Origin: Gammaproteobacteria bacterium UBA7803 | Lineage (GTDB): Bacteria; Pseudomonadota; Gammaproteobacteria; Pseudomonadales; Azotimanducaceae | Length of the DNA stretch: 64,000 nt | Direction of reading: 5' to 3' | Assembly (NCBI GenBank): GCA_002480525.1 | Contig: DLCH01000078.1 | Location: forward strand, 28,116-92,115 | In this document: piece by piece, positions 8,554-17,066 of the stretch | Numbering within the stretch: position 1 is the stretch's first letter | Layout of the letters: every line of letters begins with the position of its first letter | Notes under the pieces: model-generated | Told to the model about the DNA's origin: nothing | Seen by the model: the letters and a program-made list of their open reading frames with translations, nothing else | Database searches by the model: none | Translations under genes and position numbers: made by a program

Positions 8554-8970
8554 ATGGAAAGACTGTTCGAATTCGTCGCCAACCACCCGTTCCTGGTGGG
8601 CACCTTCGCGGTGCTGCTGGCCCTGTTCATCCGCAACGAGACCCGGCGCGGCGGCCGCACGGTGACGGCCCAGCAGCTCGTCGACATGGTCAACCGGGAG
8701 AACGCCCTGGTGCTGGACGTCCGCGACCGCAAGGAATTCCAGGCCGGGCACATCGTCGAGGCGGTCAACATTCCCCAGGCGAGCCTGGACAGCCGGCTCG
8801 ACGAGCTGAAGAAGCACAAGGACCGTCCCGTGGTGGTGGTCTGCCGGCTCGGGCAGAGCGCCGGCGCCGCGGGGACGCTGCTGCGCAAATCCGGCTTCGA
8901 GCAGGTGAGCCGGCTGTCCGGAGGCATGACCGAGTGGCGCAATCAGAACCTGCCAGTAGTCAAAGGATGA
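8554..8970 (+). CDS. Membrane-anchored rhodanese-like protein (YibN-like)
   Basis: 138 residues. Residues 10-26 are a single membrane segment (HPFLVGTFAVLLALFIR), followed by one rhodanese domain (about 35-135) with 'VLDVRDRKEFQAGHI' and the active-site Cys97 in 'VVVVCRLGQSAG'. Such proteins carry persulfide sulfur; E. coli YibN has this shape and the same neighbourhood. It ends 5 bp before secB. In many relatives a glutaredoxin gene (grxC) sits between these two and is missing here. Sulfurtransferase chemistry is inferred from the Cys; the substrate is unknown. Confidence 0.9.
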   Translation: MERLFEFVANHPFLVGTFAVLLALFIRNETRRGGRTVTAQQLVDMVNRENALVLDVRDRKEFQAGHIVEAVNIPQASLDSRLDELKKHKDRPVVVVCRLGQSAGAAGTLLRKSGFEQVSRLSGGMTEWRNQNLPVVKG

Positions 8971-8974
8971 ACCG

Positions 8975-9460
8975 ATGAGCGATCAGAGCACCACGGACGC
9001 ACCGGCCCAGGCCCAGCTCCGCCTCGAGCGGATCTATCTCAAGGACGCGTCCTTCGAGAGCCCGCGCTCGCCGGCCGTGTTCAACGAAGCCTGGCAGCCC
9101 GAGTTCGCCCTCGACATCAATACCCGCACCGCGCGGCTGGACGACCAGCGCTTCGAGGTGGTGCTGTGCGCCACCCTCAAAGCCAGCGGCCCGGAGGACA
9201 AGACCGCCTACATCGTCGAGGTCCAGCAGGCCGGCATCTTCGCCCTGGCCAACGTGCCGGAGGCCCGGCTGCAGCAGGTGCTGGGCACCATCTGCCCGGC
9301 GACACTGTTCCCCTACGTCCGGGAAGCGGTCGACAGCCTGGCCGTCAAAGGCGGGTTCCCGGCGGCGCACCTCGCCCCGGTGAACTTCGACGCCCTGTTC
9401 GCCGAGGCCGTGCGCCAGCAGCAGGCCGGCGCCCAGCCGGGCGACGCGCCCCAGCACTGA
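8975..9460 (+). CDS. secB: Protein-export chaperone SecB
   Basis: 161 residues. SecB is a cytosolic tetrameric chaperone that holds precursor proteins unfolded and delivers them to SecA. The family core 'LERIYLKDASFESPRSPAVF' and the C-terminal 'LFPYVREAVDSLAVKGGFP' are plain. It starts 5 bp after the rhodanese stop and converges on trmL. The tail after about residue 145 is Gln/Ala rich, as usual for SecB. Confidence 0.97.
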   Translation: MSDQSTTDAPAQAQLRLERIYLKDASFESPRSPAVFNEAWQPEFALDINTRTARLDDQRFEVVLCATLKASGPEDKTAYIVEVQQAGIFALANVPEARLQQVLGTICPATLFPYVREAVDSLAVKGGFPAAHLAPVNFDALFAEAVRQQQAGAQPGDAPQH

Positions 9461-9464
9461 TCAC

Positions 9465-9500
9465 CCCGGTTCCGGGGCGCCGGCGGCCTGCCGCCGCCGG
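9465..9500. terminator. GC-rich hairpins between convergent secB and trmL
   Basis: The 66-bp gap between the two stops holds CCCCGGTTCCGGGG (9465-9478) and an 8-bp stem, CCGGCGGC (9480-9487) with GCCGCCGG (9493-9500), loop of 5. There is no T tract on either strand, so this is only a possible bidirectional terminator. Confidence 0.35.
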
Positions 9501-9526
9501 AGCTGCCCCCGGAGCCGCCTCCGCCG

Positions 9527-9988
9527 TCAGCGCGGAAAGCCGCGCTGACGCCACACTTCGTAGACCGCCACCGCCACCGCGTTCGACAGGTTGAGGCTGC
9601 GCGACGTCGGCTGCATGGGGATCCGCAGCCGCTGCTCCGGCGGAACCGACGTCAGCACGCCGTCCGGCAGGCCGCGGGTCTCCGGGCCGAACAGCAGCAG
9701 ATCCGTGGCCTGGGGCCGGGCCGCGCAGTAGTCCGTGTCCGCCCGGGTGGAGAACGCGTACACCCGCGGCGGCGTCAGGGCGGCCAGGCAGTCCGCCAGC
9801 GAGTCGTGCACCGTAACCGTCGCCCATTCGTGGTAGTCCAGCCCCGCCCGGCGCAGGCGCGCGTCGTCCAGCTCGAATCCCAGTGGCCGGATCAAGTGCA
9901 GACGGGCGCCGGTGTTGGCGCACAGCCGGATGACGTTGCCGGTATTCGGGGGAATTTCCGGCTCGTAGAGCGCGACGTGAACGGGCAT
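9527..9988 (-). CDS. trmL: tRNA (cytidine/uridine-34 2'-O)-methyltransferase TrmL
   Basis: 153 residues, the standard compact SPOUT methylase length. It methylates the wobble ribose of tRNA-Leu. The N-terminal 'VALYEPEIPPNTGNVIRLCAN' region is the family signature; the knot-forming SAM site is seen in 'LLFGPETRGLP' and 'IPMQPTSRSLNLSNAVAVAVYE'. It stands alone on the minus strand, converging with secB and diverging from the MSHA operon. Confidence 0.96.
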   Translation of the reverse strand: MPVHVALYEPEIPPNTGNVIRLCANTGARLHLIRPLGFELDDARLRRAGLDYHEWATVTVHDSLADCLAALTPPRVYAFSTRADTDYCAARPQATDLLLFGPETRGLPDGVLTSVPPEQRLRIPMQPTSRSLNLSNAVAVAVYEVWRQRGFPR

Positions 9989-10022
9989 CGACGGGCGTTC
10001 CGGCAGGGCGGGCGATCGTTTC

Positions 10023-10028
10023 TATACT
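10023..10028 (+). promoter_or_regulatory. Possible -10 for the MSHA operon
   Basis: TATACT lies 37 bp before the mshI ATG in the 76-bp gap after trmL. The -35 region is unconvincing. An AGGAAGG ribosome site follows at 10054. This is the only promoter-like site at the head of a 15-kb run of overlapping genes. Confidence 0.35.
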
Positions 10029-10064
10029 GAATCGAGAACCAATCCGGAGCAACAGGAAGGGCTC

Positions 10065-11111
10065 ATGCCGGGTAACTGGCTGACAGGCTGGTGGAAACTG
10101 CGTGCGCGGGACGACGGCCGCGCGGCCGGGCTGTACGTGTCGCCGCGCAGCGTCTCCGCGGCCGTGGGCCAGCGCCGCGGCGAGCGCGTGGCCCTGGACC
10201 TGCGCGCCGACCCGGTGGACGGGCTCGGCGCGGTCGCCGCCTGCCTGCGCCAGCAGAGCCAGGCCCTCGGGCTCGGCGGCACCGGCTGCAATCTGGTGCT
10301 GGCCCCCGAGCTGTACTCGGTCACCCTGGTGGAACGGCCCCGGGTGCCCGACCAGGAGGTCAAGGAAGCGGTGCGCTGGCGGCTCCAGGACAGCCTGGAC
10401 TTCTCGCCCGACCAGGCGGTGATCGACGTGTTTCCGCTGCCAGCCTCGGCGAGCCGGGAGCGGGAGATGGTGTTCGTGGTGGCCGTGCACCGGGACACCC
10501 TGCGTCAGGTCATCGAGGCCGCCCATGGGGCGGGCATCCGGGTGGCCGCGGTGGACGTCACCGAGCTGGCGCTGCGCAACATCACCCATGGTCTGTACCC
10601 GGAACCCCAGTGGTCGGTGGGGCTGCTGCGCCTGACCGGGGCGAGCGGCGTGATCAACATCTGCCGCGGCGAGGAGCTGTTCCTGTCGCGGCGCATTTCC
10701 GGCATGCCCGCCGAGCTGTCGGCGGACGCCTGGGACGAATTCAAGGACCGGCTGCTGCTGCAGGTGCAGCGCTCCATCGACTACTACGAGAGCGCCATGG
10801 GTCAGCAGCCCTGCAACGCGCTGATCGTCGCGACCACCCACGGCTGGCAGGTCCAGGTGTGCGAGTACCTGGACGAGATGCTGCCGGTGGCCGTGCGGAC
10901 GGTGAAGGACGAGCTCGCGGCCCTGTTCGACGTGCGCCTGCACAACCCCGAGCCGGTGGACATCGACTGGCACGATCCCTCCGTGGCCCAGCGCAATGCC
11001 ATGACGGCCGCGCTGCCGGCCCTCGGCGGCGCGCTGCGCAGCCTGAACGGCGCCTCGGCGCCGCGGGCGGCGTCCGCGGACGGCGGAACGGACACGGAGG
11101 CCGCGGCATGA
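10065..11111 (+). CDS. mshI: MSHA biogenesis protein MshI, PilM-like
   Basis: 348 residues with an actin-like PilM/GspL-type fold: 'VTLVERPRVPDQEVKEAVRW' leads the segment that handles membrane recruitment, and the ATPase-like core follows. It is the cytoplasmic member of the pilus alignment complex. The C-terminal 25 residues are low-complexity Ala/Gly. Its stop overlaps the ATG of the PilN-like gene (ATGA). First gene of the MSHA cluster; identity rests on both sequence type and gene order. Confidence 0.9.
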   Translation: MPGNWLTGWWKLRARDDGRAAGLYVSPRSVSAAVGQRRGERVALDLRADPVDGLGAVAACLRQQSQALGLGGTGCNLVLAPELYSVTLVERPRVPDQEVKEAVRWRLQDSLDFSPDQAVIDVFPLPASASREREMVFVVAVHRDTLRQVIEAAHGAGIRVAAVDVTELALRNITHGLYPEPQWSVGLLRLTGASGVINICRGEELFLSRRISGMPAELSADAWDEFKDRLLLQVQRSIDYYESAMGQQPCNALIVATTHGWQVQVCEYLDEMLPVAVRTVKDELAALFDVRLHNPEPVDIDWHDPSVAQRNAMTAALPALGGALRSLNGASAPRAASADGGTDTEAAA

Positions 11112-11704
11112 TGCAGCAGGTCGATCTGCTCGCGCCGGATCTGATTCCCCGTCCCGAGCCGCTGACGGTCAGCCACCTGCTGCTCGCCTGGGGCGGGCTG
11201 CTCGGCGTGCTGCTGCTGGTGTCGCTGTGGCAGGGCGTCGCCCTGTGGCGGCTCGCGGACGGCCAGGCCGAGCGCGAGGCGGAGCTGCAGGCGGTGGCCC
11301 GGACCAACGCCGGGCTCGCCGCCGAGGTGCGCTCCGAGCCGGCGCCCGAGCTGGTCACCGAGGTGGATGCCCTGCGGGACGAGTACCGGCTGCAGACCCG
11401 GTTGCTGGCGGTGGTGAGCGGCTACCGGGACACCGACCGCGCGGGTTTCTCCGGCTATCTCACCGATCTCGCCGCCCAGCACGTGGACGGCGTGGCCCTC
11501 GACCGCATCGAGCTCGCCGGCAGCGGCCAGGTACGGCTGTCCGGCGAGACCGAGGCGGCCATTCACGTGCCGCGGCTGCTCCAGCGGCTGGCGGACGGCC
11601 GCCGGTTCCGCGGCCACCGTTTCGACGAGTTCCGGCTCGAAGCCCAGGATTCCGGACGGCTGCGCTTCGACATCGTCGGCCCGGCCGGGGAGTCGGGAGG
11701 ATGA
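11108..11704 (+). CDS. PilN-like MSHA biogenesis protein
   Basis: 198 residues: a short cytoplasmic N terminus (MQQVDLLAPDLIPRPEPLT), one membrane helix at about 22-45 (LLLAWGGLLGVLLLVSLWQG), then a coiled coil and a small alpha/beta PilN domain. It should pair with MshI on its cytoplasmic tail and with MshJ in the periplasm. It overlaps mshI by 4 bp and mshJ by 4 bp (ATGA at both junctions). It corresponds to the PilN part of the alignment complex. Confidence 0.88.
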   Translation: MMQQVDLLAPDLIPRPEPLTVSHLLLAWGGLLGVLLLVSLWQGVALWRLADGQAEREAELQAVARTNAGLAAEVRSEPAPELVTEVDALRDEYRLQTRLLAVVSGYRDTDRAGFSGYLTDLAAQHVDGVALDRIELAGSGQVRLSGETEAAIHVPRLLQRLADGRRFRGHRFDEFRLEAQDSGRLRFDIVGPAGESGG

Positions 11705-12378
11705 CCATGCCGATCCGCCGTCGACTGACCCACTGGCTGGACCGCTACCGGGCGCTGTCGCTGCGCGAGCGCGGCCTGATCGCAGCGACCGTGCTGGCGG
11801 CGACCTGGGGCCTGTGGGCCGTGACCCTCGGCGACTACCTGACCGCCGCCGAGCAGCGCCTGGCGGGCAGCGCGAACGGCGCCGAGCAGCGGCTGAAGAG
11901 CGCCCTGGCGGAACGCGCCAGGCTGGAGGCGGCCCTCGCCCGGGATCCGGACGAGGCGCTGCTGGCGGAACGCGAGCGGCTCGACGCCGAGCTCCGGGAG
12001 ATGAACGCCGCCCTCGGCGATCTGCTGGAGCGGTTCGTCGCCCCGGAGCGCATGCCGGCCCTGCTCGAAGACGTGATCGAACGGCACCGCGGTCTGACCC
12101 TGACGCGCCTCGAGAGCCTGCCGGCGGAACCGCTGGACGTGGCCGGCGAGGGGGCCGACGGCGCCGCGGCCGAGCCGCTGTGGATCTACCGGCACCCGAT
12201 GGTGATGGAATTCGAGGGCGAGTACTTCGACGTGCTGGCCTATCTCGACGAGCTCGAGCGCGGGCCCTGGCGGTTCGGCTGGCGCACCCTGCGCTACGAG
12301 GTCGAAGACCATCCGCTGGCCCGGGTGACCCTGGAAATCGAAACCCTCAGCCGGGAAAGGAACTGGATCGGTGTCTGA
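11701..12378 (+). CDS. mshJ: MSHA biogenesis protein MshJ, PilO/GspM-like
   Basis: 225 residues with a membrane helix at about 25-45 (GLIAATVLAATWGLWAVTLG), a long coiled coil (about 50-115, rich in Glu/Arg/Leu) and a C-terminal ferredoxin-like domain (MVMEFEGEYFDVLAYLDELE). It is the PilO-type partner of the PilN-like protein. The ATG at 11701 overlaps the previous stop; a second ATG at 11707 is possible. Its end overlaps the GTG of mshK by 8 bp. Confidence 0.88.
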   Translation: MTMPIRRRLTHWLDRYRALSLRERGLIAATVLAATWGLWAVTLGDYLTAAEQRLAGSANGAEQRLKSALAERARLEAALARDPDEALLAERERLDAELREMNAALGDLLERFVAPERMPALLEDVIERHRGLTLTRLESLPAEPLDVAGEGADGAAAEPLWIYRHPMVMEFEGEYFDVLAYLDELERGPWRFGWRTLRYEVEDHPLARVTLEIETLSRERNWIGV

Positions 12379-12721
12379 CCGCGTGATCACAGCGTCGCTG
12401 CTGGCGCTCCTGCTGTGGGGCGTGGCCCCGGCCGCCGCGGCGGAGGTCGTGCTCAAGGATCCGACCCGGCCGCTGCGCGCGCCGGCCGGCGCCCCGACCC
12501 CGGCGGACCCGGCCGGTCCCCGGCCGCGGCTCGACTCGGTGCTGTTCGGCGCCGACCGGCGGGTCGCGGTGATCGACGGGCGGCGCATGACCGAGGGCGA
12601 GAGCCACGGCGCCGTCGAGGTGGTGAGCATCCAGCCGGACCGGGTAGTGGTGCGGCAGGCCGGCGTGGGCCGGCTGGTGCTGCAACTGACGAACGCTGAC
12701 ATGCACAAGGAACTGCGGTGA
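12371..12721 (+). CDS. mshK: MSHA biogenesis protein MshK, PilP-like
   Basis: 116 residues starting at a GTG inside the end of mshJ. It has a cleavable signal (VITASLLALLLWGVAPAAAA), then 'LKDPTRPLRAP' (the short DPTRP motif typical of MshK/PilP/GspC types) and a small HR domain (LDSVLFGADRRVAVIDG). It likely bridges the inner-membrane complex and the secretin MshL. It overlaps mshL by 4 bp (GTGA). Confidence 0.85.
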   Translation: MSDRVITASLLALLLWGVAPAAAAEVVLKDPTRPLRAPAGAPTPADPAGPRPRLDSVLFGADRRVAVIDGRRMTEGESHGAVEVVSIQPDRVVVRQAGVGRLVLQLTNADMHKELR

Positions 12722-14445
12722 ACAGGAACGGAACTCCGCTGCGATGGATCGCAGCGCTGCTGGGGCTGCTGCTCGTTGCGGCGGGCTGCAGCAGCGTCGG
12801 GCCGCGGCAGGCCATGTCCACGGACAGCGTGGACGAGTCGGTGGCGGTGATCGAGGACGGCATCGCCGCCAACGAGCGCCTCGCCGCGGAGCAGCAGGCG
12901 CGGGCCGAGGCCCTGCTGGAAGCGCTGATGCCCGAGGCCGAGAGCGAGCCGGCCGCGCCGGAGCCCCGCTTCGACCTGGCCGTGAACGGCGTTCCCGCCC
13001 AGGAGTTCTTCCGCGGACTGGTGCAGGACACGCCCTACAACATGGTGGTGCACCCGGACGTGACCGGCGCGATCTCCCTGGAGCTGAAAGACGTCAGCGT
13101 GCCGGAGGTCATGGAGATCATGCGTGACGTCTACGGCTTCGACTTCGCCCTGGAGGGGCGGCTGCTGCGGGTCTACCCGGACGCCCTGCGCACCGAGATT
13201 TTCCAGGTCAACTACCTGAACGTGGAGCGCTCCGGCCACTCGGAGATGCAGGTCAGCGCCGGCAAGGTGACCGACGCGGGCAGCACCGGCGGCAGCGCCG
13301 GATACGACGGCGGCAACCAGAACTATCAGCAGAGCGGCCGCAGCGGCGGCCGTTCCGGCGGCAGCGTGGTCGGCACCAGCGTCAACACCGGCGCCGAGAC
13401 CAATTTCTGGAAGGAGCTGCAGGAGACCCTGGACGCCATCGTCGGCGGCGACGCCGGCAGCCAGGTGGTGGTGACGCCCCAGGTTGGACTGGCCGTGGTG
13501 CGCGCCCGGCCGGAGTCCCTGCGCGCCGTTCGATCCTACCTGTCCCGGGTGGAGAACACGCTGCACCGCCAGGTCATCCTGGAGGCCAAGGTCATCGAGG
13601 TGACCCTGCGCGACGGCTTCCAGGCCGGCATCAACTGGAACACCTTCGGTGACGCTTCGGGCGGCACCTTCGCGCCGACCACGTTCATCGACGAGGCCGG
13701 CAACATCGTCACCACCAACGGCAGCGAGCACGCCACGGCGGGAGAATTCCTGGCCGGCTCCGGCGGGGACTTCTTCAATCCGCTGGGCAGCGCGTTCACG
13801 CTGAACGCCAGCTACGGCGACTTCGAGGCCGCCATCGACCTGCTGCGGACCCAGGGCAGCGTGCAGGTGCTGTCGAGTCCGCGGATCGCCACGGTCAACA
13901 ACCAGAAGGCGGTGATCAAGGTGGGGGACGACGAGTTCTTCGTCACCGACATCTCCACCAACACCGTCACCGCCGGCAGCGCGATCAATACCGTGGACTC
14001 GCCCGAGCTGACGCCGTTCTTCTCCGGCATCGCCCTGGACGTGACGCCCCAGATCAGCGACGCCGGCGACGTCATCCTGCACATTCACCCGACGGTCAGC
14101 GAGGTGCGCGAGCAGCTCAAGACCATCAGCGGCGAGCAGGTGCCGCTGGCCGCCAGCCAGATCCGCGAGTCCGACAGCATCGTCCGTGCCTCCAACGGCC
14201 AGATCGTGGTGATCGGCGGACTGATGCAGAACTCCAGTGAGGACAACAACGCCCGGGTGCCCGGCCTCGGCCGCCTGCCCGGGCTCGGCTACCTGTTCAA
14301 GCAGAAGGGTCAGTCCGGCGTGAAGAGCGAGCTGGTGATCCTGCTCAAGCCCATCGTGGTGGACAGCGCCGGGCAGAACGACGCGCTGCGCCGCAGCGTC
14401 GACCGGATTCAGGCGCTCAAGCGCGCGCTCGACCGGCGCGGCTGA
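12718..14445 (+). CDS. mshL: MSHA secretin MshL
   Basis: 575 residues from a GTG. A lipoprotein signal ends at the lipobox LVAAGC (Cys24), so it should be lipidated. A short secretin N-domain (about 80-160) is followed by a Gly/Ser-rich linker near 180-225 and the secretin barrel with 'VQVLSSPRIATVNNQKAVIKVG' region and the closing 'VPGLGRLPGLGYLFKQ'. It forms the outer-membrane ring through which the pilus exits. Translationally coupled to mshK. In Vibrio the next genes are mshM and mshN; here mshM is missing. Confidence 0.95.
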   Translation: MNRNGTPLRWIAALLGLLLVAAGCSSVGPRQAMSTDSVDESVAVIEDGIAANERLAAEQQARAEALLEALMPEAESEPAAPEPRFDLAVNGVPAQEFFRGLVQDTPYNMVVHPDVTGAISLELKDVSVPEVMEIMRDVYGFDFALEGRLLRVYPDALRTEIFQVNYLNVERSGHSEMQVSAGKVTDAGSTGGSAGYDGGNQNYQQSGRSGGRSGGSVVGTSVNTGAETNFWKELQETLDAIVGGDAGSQVVVTPQVGLAVVRARPESLRAVRSYLSRVENTLHRQVILEAKVIEVTLRDGFQAGINWNTFGDASGGTFAPTTFIDEAGNIVTTNGSEHATAGEFLAGSGGDFFNPLGSAFTLNASYGDFEAAIDLLRTQGSVQVLSSPRIATVNNQKAVIKVGDDEFFVTDISTNTVTAGSAINTVDSPELTPFFSGIALDVTPQISDAGDVILHIHPTVSEVREQLKTISGEQVPLAASQIRESDSIVRASNGQIVVIGGLMQNSSEDNNARVPGLGRLPGLGYLFKQKGQSGVKSELVILLKPIVVDSAGQNDALRRSVDRIQALKRALDRRG

Positions 14446-14465
14446 GCCGGCAGAGGAGACAGGCC

Positions 14466-15278
14466 ATGACCCGTCAACGAGTCGTCGGGGCCATCCGTTA
14501 CCCGGTGTTCCTGGTCGTCTGGACCGCCGGCGTGGTCGCGGCCACCGCTCAGCTTCAGGCCATCGAAGCGTCGCCGGCGACGGATGTCGCCGGGATGACG
14601 GCGCTGCCGCCCGCCACCGTCGAGCTCGCGCCGGTCCCGGTCCTCGACGACCGGGCGGCCCTGCGCGACGCCGTCGCCGGAATGATCAGAGACACCCGGG
14701 TCGCCAGCGGCGCCTGGCAGCCGCGCCGCGGCCGGCCGGCGCCGGCGATCCGCCCCGACGTCGCGCTGAAGCCCGTCGAGGTGCCGCCGGCCGGGACGTC
14801 CGGCGGGACGGCCGAGGCGACCGCAACCGCAACCGTGGCCGTGACCCGGGACCAGGACCCGGTGCGCTCTTCGGCACCGGCCTGGAAAACGCCGGCGGCC
14901 TCGGTTCCGGCGTCGGCGGCGCCGCGGGAGATCGCGGGGACCGGCGGGCTGCGGCGGGAGAAGGCCGCGGCGCGCGCGGCCCTGCGCGGCGGGCGCTTCG
15001 CCGAGGCCTATGCCCTGCTGCGTCCGGCGGTGGCCGAAGCCGGCCGGGACGCGGAGTTTCTCGGCCTGCTGGCGCTGGCCGCGGTGCGGGTCGGCAGCGA
15101 CGGCGAGGCGCTGGTGCTGTATCGGCACCTGGCGGACCTGCAGCCGGACCGGAGCCGCTGGCGGATGGGGCTCGCCCTAGTCCAGCAGCGTCTCGGCCTG
15201 GAATCCGAGGGACCGGCCGCCGCCGCCCTGGCCGACGCGCAGAGTGCGGCCGATGATGGCGGCGGGGGGCTCGGCTGA
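14466..15278 (+). CDS. mshN: MshN-like protein with TPR-type repeats
   Basis: 270 residues with an AGAGGAGA ribosome site. Residues 12-32 look like a membrane anchor (YPVFLVVWTAGVVAATAQL). The middle is Pro/Ala/Thr low complexity; the last 100 residues are TPR-like helical repeats (AARAALRGGRFAEAYALLRP, ALVLYRHLADLQPDRSRWR). Position between the secretin and the ATPase matches MshN. It is rather divergent, so the name rests partly on order. Its stop overlaps the mshE start (TGATG). Confidence 0.75.
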   Translation: MTRQRVVGAIRYPVFLVVWTAGVVAATAQLQAIEASPATDVAGMTALPPATVELAPVPVLDDRAALRDAVAGMIRDTRVASGAWQPRRGRPAPAIRPDVALKPVEVPPAGTSGGTAEATATATVAVTRDQDPVRSSAPAWKTPAASVPASAAPREIAGTGGLRREKAAARAALRGGRFAEAYALLRPAVAEAGRDAEFLGLLALAAVRVGSDGEALVLYRHLADLQPDRSRWRMGLALVQQRLGLESEGPAAAALADAQSAADDGGGGLG

Positions 15279-17062
15279 TGGCCGCCGCGCACCGCAAGAT
15301 CCGCATCGGCGACCTGCTGGTCAGCAAGGGCGAGATCACCGAGGAGCAGCTCCAGCAGGCGCTGGTGGAGCAGAAGAAGAAGGGCGTCAAGCTCGGCCGC
15401 ATCCTGATCGACATGGGCTGCATCGAGGAGGACCGCTTCCTCGAGTTTCTCTCCGAGCAGCTCGGCGCGCCCTTCTACGACCTCAAGGAGTTCACCTTCG
15501 ACCCGGAGGTGGTGGCGCGGCTGCCGGAAACCTATGCGCGGCGCTACCGGGCCCTGGTGCTCGAGGAACGCAACGGCGACGTGGTGGTGGGCATGGCCGA
15601 CCCCATGGACATCTTCGCCTACGACGAGCTGTCGCGGCAGCTCGGGCAACCCATCAGCGTCGCCGTGGTGCGCGAGAGCGAGCTGATGGCCATGCTCGAC
15701 ATGGCCTACCGGCGCACCTCGGACATCGTCAGCTTCGCCAGCGAGCTCGAAGGCGAGCTGTCCACCGAGCAGTTCTCCCTCGGCCGGGACACCAGCGACG
15801 AGGACGCCAACAGCCCGGTGGTGCGGCTGCTGCAGTCGATCATGGAGGACGCGGTGCAGATCCGCGCCTCGGACGTGCACATCGAGCCCGACGAGGAAGT
15901 GCTGCGCATCCGTCAGCGGGTCGACGGCGTGCTGCAGGAGCAGACCATCAAGGAGACGCGCATCGCCAGCGCCCTGGTGTCGCGCCTGAAGCTCATGGCC
16001 GGGCTCGACATCTCGGAGAAGCGGCTGCCCCAGGACGGTCGCTTCGAGGTCCGCGTGAAGGGCCGCGACATCGACGTGCGGCTGTCGACCATGCCGGTGC
16101 AGTTCGGCGAGTCCGCGGTGATGCGGCTGGCCGATCACAGCGGCGCGGCGGGCAACCTCGACACGGTCGGCATGCCGGCGGCCATGCTCGACCGCTACCG
16201 GTTCCTGGCGACCCGCCCGAACGGGCTGATCCTGGTGACCGGCCCCACCGGCAGCGGCAAGACCACCACGCTCTACGGCACCCTGAACGAGCTGAACGCG
16301 CCGGAGAAGAAGATCATCACCGTCGAGGACCCGGTCGAATACCAGCTCCCGCGCGTCAACCAGGTGCAGGTGATGCCGAAGATCGGCCTGACCTTCGCCA
16401 CCGTGCTGCGAGCCACCCTGCGGCAGGACCCGGACATCCTGCTGCTCGGCGAGATCCGCGATCTGGAGACCGCCGAGATCGCCCTGCGCGCCTCGATGAC
16501 CGGTCACCTGGTGCTGTCGACCCTGCACACCAACGACGCCATCTCCAGCGCCACCCGGCTGCTCGACATCGGCGTGGAAGGCTATCTGGTGGCCGCCTCG
16601 CTGCGTGGCGTGGTCGCCCAGCGGCTGGTCCGCCGGGTCTGCGAACGCTGCTCGGCGCCGGCGGAACTCGACGATCAGCAGTACGCCTGGCTCGACGCCG
16701 TGGTCGGCGAGGAGCGGGCGCACCAGCTCGAGTTCCGGGCCGGCACCGGCTGCAACCGCTGCAACCAGACCGGCTACCGGGGGCGGATCGGCGTGTTCGA
16801 GCTGCTGGAGCTCAAGGAGAACCTGGCCAACTGTCTGCGCGCCGGCGATGCCGTCGGTTTCGCCGAGATGGCACGGCGCCAGCCCGGCTTCCGGCCGCTG
16901 GTGCTGAATGCCCTGGACTACGCCGTGGCCGGCGAGACCAGCATCGCCGAGGTGCTGGCGCTGTCGGGCCAGGTGGAGGATCTGCAGGTCCACACCGACC
17001 GGCCCGCCCCGGACCCGACCATGCACAATGCGCTGGACACCGGCGCGCCGCCGCCGCACTGA
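15278..17062 (+). CDS. mshE: MSHA pilus assembly ATPase MshE
   Basis: 594 residues, GspE/PilB class. The N-terminal 65 residues are an MshEN domain (RIGDLLVSKGEITEEQLQQ, then KLGRILIDMGCIEEDRFLEF), the tandem motif that binds cyclic-di-GMP in Vibrio MshE. The motor core has Walker A 'GPTGSGKT' at 322-329, the Asp box 'TVEDPVEYQL', Walker B 'DILLLGEIRD' and His box 'GHLVLSTLHTND'. A tetracysteine zinc site is present (Cys455/458 and Cys492/495). It powers pilus extension at the inner membrane. The end of the protein is a Pro/Ala tail. Starts on the mshN stop. Confidence 0.96.
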   Translation: MAAAHRKIRIGDLLVSKGEITEEQLQQALVEQKKKGVKLGRILIDMGCIEEDRFLEFLSEQLGAPFYDLKEFTFDPEVVARLPETYARRYRALVLEERNGDVVVGMADPMDIFAYDELSRQLGQPISVAVVRESELMAMLDMAYRRTSDIVSFASELEGELSTEQFSLGRDTSDEDANSPVVRLLQSIMEDAVQIRASDVHIEPDEEVLRIRQRVDGVLQEQTIKETRIASALVSRLKLMAGLDISEKRLPQDGRFEVRVKGRDIDVRLSTMPVQFGESAVMRLADHSGAAGNLDTVGMPAAMLDRYRFLATRPNGLILVTGPTGSGKTTTLYGTLNELNAPEKKIITVEDPVEYQLPRVNQVQVMPKIGLTFATVLRATLRQDPDILLLGEIRDLETAEIALRASMTGHLVLSTLHTNDAISSATRLLDIGVEGYLVAASLRGVVAQRLVRRVCERCSAPAELDDQQYAWLDAVVGEERAHQLEFRAGTGCNRCNQTGYRGRIGVFELLELKENLANCLRAGDAVGFAEMARRQPGFRPLVLNALDYAVAGETSIAEVLALSGQVEDLQVHTDRPAPDPTMHNALDTGAPPPH

Positions 17063-17066
17063 CGCC

